This document shows positions 41,680 through 42,920 of a stretch of 42,920 bases of DNA, in pieces (position 1 is the stretch's first letter; each line of letters begins with the position of its first letter). This stretch comes from Coprobacillus sp. (lineage in GTDB: Bacteria > Bacillota_I > Bacilli_A > RFN20 > CAG-826), in the NCBI GenBank assembly GCA_021203745.1, contig JAJQAP010000047.1:1-42920 (forward strand), read 5' to 3'. Position numbers and translations under genes: made by a program. A model generated the notes under the pieces. That model saw only the letters and a program-made list of their open reading frames with translations, ran no database searches and was not told the origin of the DNA.

Positions 41680-41702
41680 GGGTTAACGGAAAAACTTCCT
41701 AA
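41680..41702 (-). promoter_or_regulatory. 23-nt element upstream of recA, shared with the ABC fusion operon
   Basis: The minus strand reads TTA followed by GGAAGTTTTTYCGTTWACCC (Y=C, W=A here). It includes GGAA-N4-TTCC and GTTAAC, both palindromic in this copy. It is followed by a TATATATATAAAT stretch that could hold the -10 box, then AAGGAGG and the recA ATG. Confidence 0.6.
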
Positions 41703-41717
41703 TTTTTTTTATTTTTT

Positions 41718-42200
41718 TTAAATTTTTATCTTACCAATCATCTCAGAGAGTAAATCTAAGGAGATAATTAGGGCTTTTTGTTGTATCTCTTCTCTTGATC
41801 CTTCTAGTTGATATTTATAGACGTTAGTCTTGGAGTATGTTGAGATACCAATATAGATTAAACCAACTGGTTTACCCTCTAGTGCTTCTGGACCAGCATT
41901 ACCAGTAAAAGATACACAGTAATCGACATTTAAGAGGTTTCTTCCTCTTCTTGCCATCTCTGAAGCGCATTCTTCACTGACCACGCCAAACTCATCGATA
42001 AAATCATAAGTTAAACCAAGAAGACGGATCTTCTCTTCATTTGTGTATGTAATAAGACCACCCTTAAAGACTTTACTGGCTCCTGGAATATCGGTCATTT
42101 CGTTAGCAAAAAGACCACCGGTAAATGATTCCACACAGCCAATTGTGGCGTTATACTTCTTTGCTTTCTTCTGGAGTGGCTCCACTATTTCCTTCATCAT
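41718..42200 (-). CDS. CinA C-terminal domain protein (nicotinamide-nucleotide amidohydrolase, PncC-like)
   Basis: A 160-residue protein comprising only the C-terminal CinA/PncC deamidase domain: V-E-S-F-T-G-G-L near the start, then F-K-G-G-L-I-T-Y-T-N and S-F-T-G-N-A-G-P. PncC converts NMN to nicotinate mononucleotide in NAD recycling. The N-terminal molybdopterin-binding-like domain of full-length CinA is absent. The ATG has a strong GGAG 6 nt upstream, although it overlaps the end of pgsA by 50 nt. A second ATG follows immediately. Confidence 0.92.
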   Translation of the reverse strand: MMKEIVEPLQKKAKKYNATIGCVESFTGGLFANEMTDIPGASKVFKGGLITYTNEEKIRLLGLTYDFIDEFGVVSEECASEMARRGRNLLNVDYCVSFTGNAGPEALEGKPVGLIYIGISTYSKTNVYKYQLEGSREEIQQKALIISLDLLSEMIGKIKI

Positions 42201-42855
42201 GTTTATCTCCTTTCATAAATACTTGTCTATTTTGAACGATATATATAATACCTGAGATGAGACTTACCGCAGCGGCAATATAGACGATAAAGTCTGTTAT
42301 ATGTAATCCTTTTGGCCAGCCGCTATCAAAATAAGAGAAGGGCCAACCATTAAGGAGAACAAATCCGATGGCTACCATTTCTAAAACCGTCTTTGCTTTT
42401 CCCCACCAGTTAGCGGCGATAACGACGTTTTTAGAGGCGGCGATAAACCTTAAGGACTCTACAGCAATGTCTCTGGCTATAAAGATTATCACAATAAAGA
42501 CATTGATAGAGATAACCTGTACGGTGTTATAGGAAGCAAAGAGAGATGGACTAATTAAGAAGATTAGTAAGGAATCGATTAAGAGTTTATCCGCAACTGG
42601 GTCTAAAAACTTTCCTAAATCGGTAATTAAATCTCTCTTTCTTGCCATATGGCCATCGATTGTGTCTGTGATACACGCGGCAATGAAAACCACAAAAATC
42701 ACTAGAAATACAAGATCAATTTCACCATACCCTTCTTTAATTCCTGGGATGTAAGGATCCACAAAATCAGGAATAACTGATAAAACAAAAAGGGCAATTA
42801 CCATGGCGATAATGATAATAATGCGTGAGAACGTGAGTTTCGTTGGTGTGTTCAT
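42151..42855 (-). CDS. pgsA: CDP-diacylglycerol--glycerol-3-phosphate 3-phosphatidyltransferase
   Basis: A membrane enzyme for phosphatidylglycerol-phosphate, the first committed step to acidic phospholipids. The 234-residue protein has about five helices. The CDP-alcohol phosphotransferase motif D-x2-D-G-x2-A-R-x8-G-x3-D-x3-D is complete (in D-T-I-D-G-H-M-A-R...G-K-F-L-D-P-V-A-D). The hydrophilic C-terminal tail (about 20 residues) is encoded over the start of the CinA-domain gene. The ATG has no Shine-Dalgarno sequence and lies only about 15 nt past the rnpB 3' end. Confidence 0.95.
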   Translation of the reverse strand: MNTPTKLTFSRIIIIIAMVIALFVLSVIPDFVDPYIPGIKEGYGEIDLVFLVIFVVFIAACITDTIDGHMARKRDLITDLGKFLDPVADKLLIDSLLIFLISPSLFASYNTVQVISINVFIVIIFIARDIAVESLRFIAASKNVVIAANWWGKAKTVLEMVAIGFVLLNGWPFSYFDSGWPKGLHITDFIVYIAAAVSLISGIIYIVQNRQVFMKGDKHDEGNSGATPEESKEV

Positions 42856-42869
42856 AGGACTAACGTAAT

Positions 42870-42920
42870 TGAGTATTCGATCCTGTAAGCCATGTTTTGT
42901 CTAGGATAATAATTTATCTA
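42870..42920 (-). ncRNA. rnpB: RNase P RNA, type B, 3' end (partial)
   Basis: The minus strand contains ACAAAACATGGCTTACAG (42898-42881), identical to the near-3' conserved segment of Bacillus subtilis rnpB as I recall it. It holds the 3' strand of the P4 core helix and the G-G-C-U-U-A element. The rest of the gene lies beyond the right edge. The exact 3' end is estimated from the distance seen in Bacillus. Confidence 0.88.

Noticed and set aside
41650..41720. LexA/SOS operator before recA
   Set aside because: No GAAC-N4-GTTC type box is visible; the palindromic GTTAAC and GGAA-N4-TTCC belong to the element shared with the ABC operon.
1..42920. CRISPR arrays, insertion sequences, prophage genes, riboswitches and T-boxes
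   Set aside because: I saw no spaced direct repeats, transposase or integrase motifs, or conserved aptamer/T-box cores (including before proS and argS, which are internal to operons).

Overview
The window is a gene-dense, low-GC bacterial segment of the Bacilli/Firmicutes type. UGG encodes Trp and TGA is used as a stop (for example at the helicase and nrnA ends), so the code is standard. The right edge holds the 3' end of a Bacillus-like (type B) RNase P RNA. The order pgsA-cinA-recA-rny-ymdB-miaB-ylbF-miaA is typical of Firmicutes. The short ProS, RNA polymerase delta subunit, YmdB/RNase Y and NrnA point the same way. Many genes are tightly packed or overlapping, which would fit a small-genome member of the Bacilli such as a gut RF39/Erysipelotrichales/Acholeplasma-related lineage; the exact taxon is inference.

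Layout. 1-1.9 kb: a stand-alone PduL-type phosphotransacylase, then a divergent operon of an acidic membrane-anchored surface protein, a GtrA-like membrane protein and tRNA-Leu(GAG). 1.9-5.3 kb: a tightly coupled three-gene cassette on the minus strand (MazG-like NTP pyrophosphohydrolase, nuclease-like/SF2 helicase/HTH fusion, SAM methyltransferase), a candidate defence module. 5.4-10.6 kb: a small membrane protein, M3 peptidase, LemA-like protein, HAD phosphatase and Pgi. 10.7-11.4 kb: five tRNAs on + (Val, Tyr, Gln, Lys, Leu) and tRNA-Ser(GCU) on -. 11.4-14.6 kb: proS and a degenerate GGDEF/EAL membrane protein. 14.7-17.1 kb: tRNA-Ser(CGA) followed by an AT-rich Type II restriction-modification pair. 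17-23 kb: aldo/keto reductase, LicA-type kinase, an ABC exporter (FtsX-type permease plus ATPase), a secreted lipoprotein and tRNA-Gln(CUG).

23-29.7 kb is a minus-strand housekeeping run: ychF-ispF-argS-rpoE-fba-nrnA-cysQ-like-nfu, which ends directly in tRNA-Gln(CUG). 29.8-34.7 kb holds two MacB-like ATPase-permease fusions that overlap by 8 nt and probably form a heterodimer. 34.8-42.9 kb holds RNA modification and decay (tcdA, miaA, miaB, rny), ymdB, ylbF, recA, cinA C-terminal domain, pgsA and rnpB.

The main points for a second look are: the three-gene cassette beside a tRNA; the restriction-modification pair beside another tRNA, with a 3' overlap into the aldo/keto reductase; a 23-nt element shared at the same spacing upstream of recA and of the ABC fusion pair; an apparent ATT start codon for the first ABC fusion; two promoters whose predicted start sites fall on the ATG (leaderless mRNAs); a GGDEF/EAL protein that has lost both signature motifs; and a tRNA that starts one nucleotide after a protein stop codon. 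No CRISPR array, insertion sequence, riboswitch or rRNA was seen.
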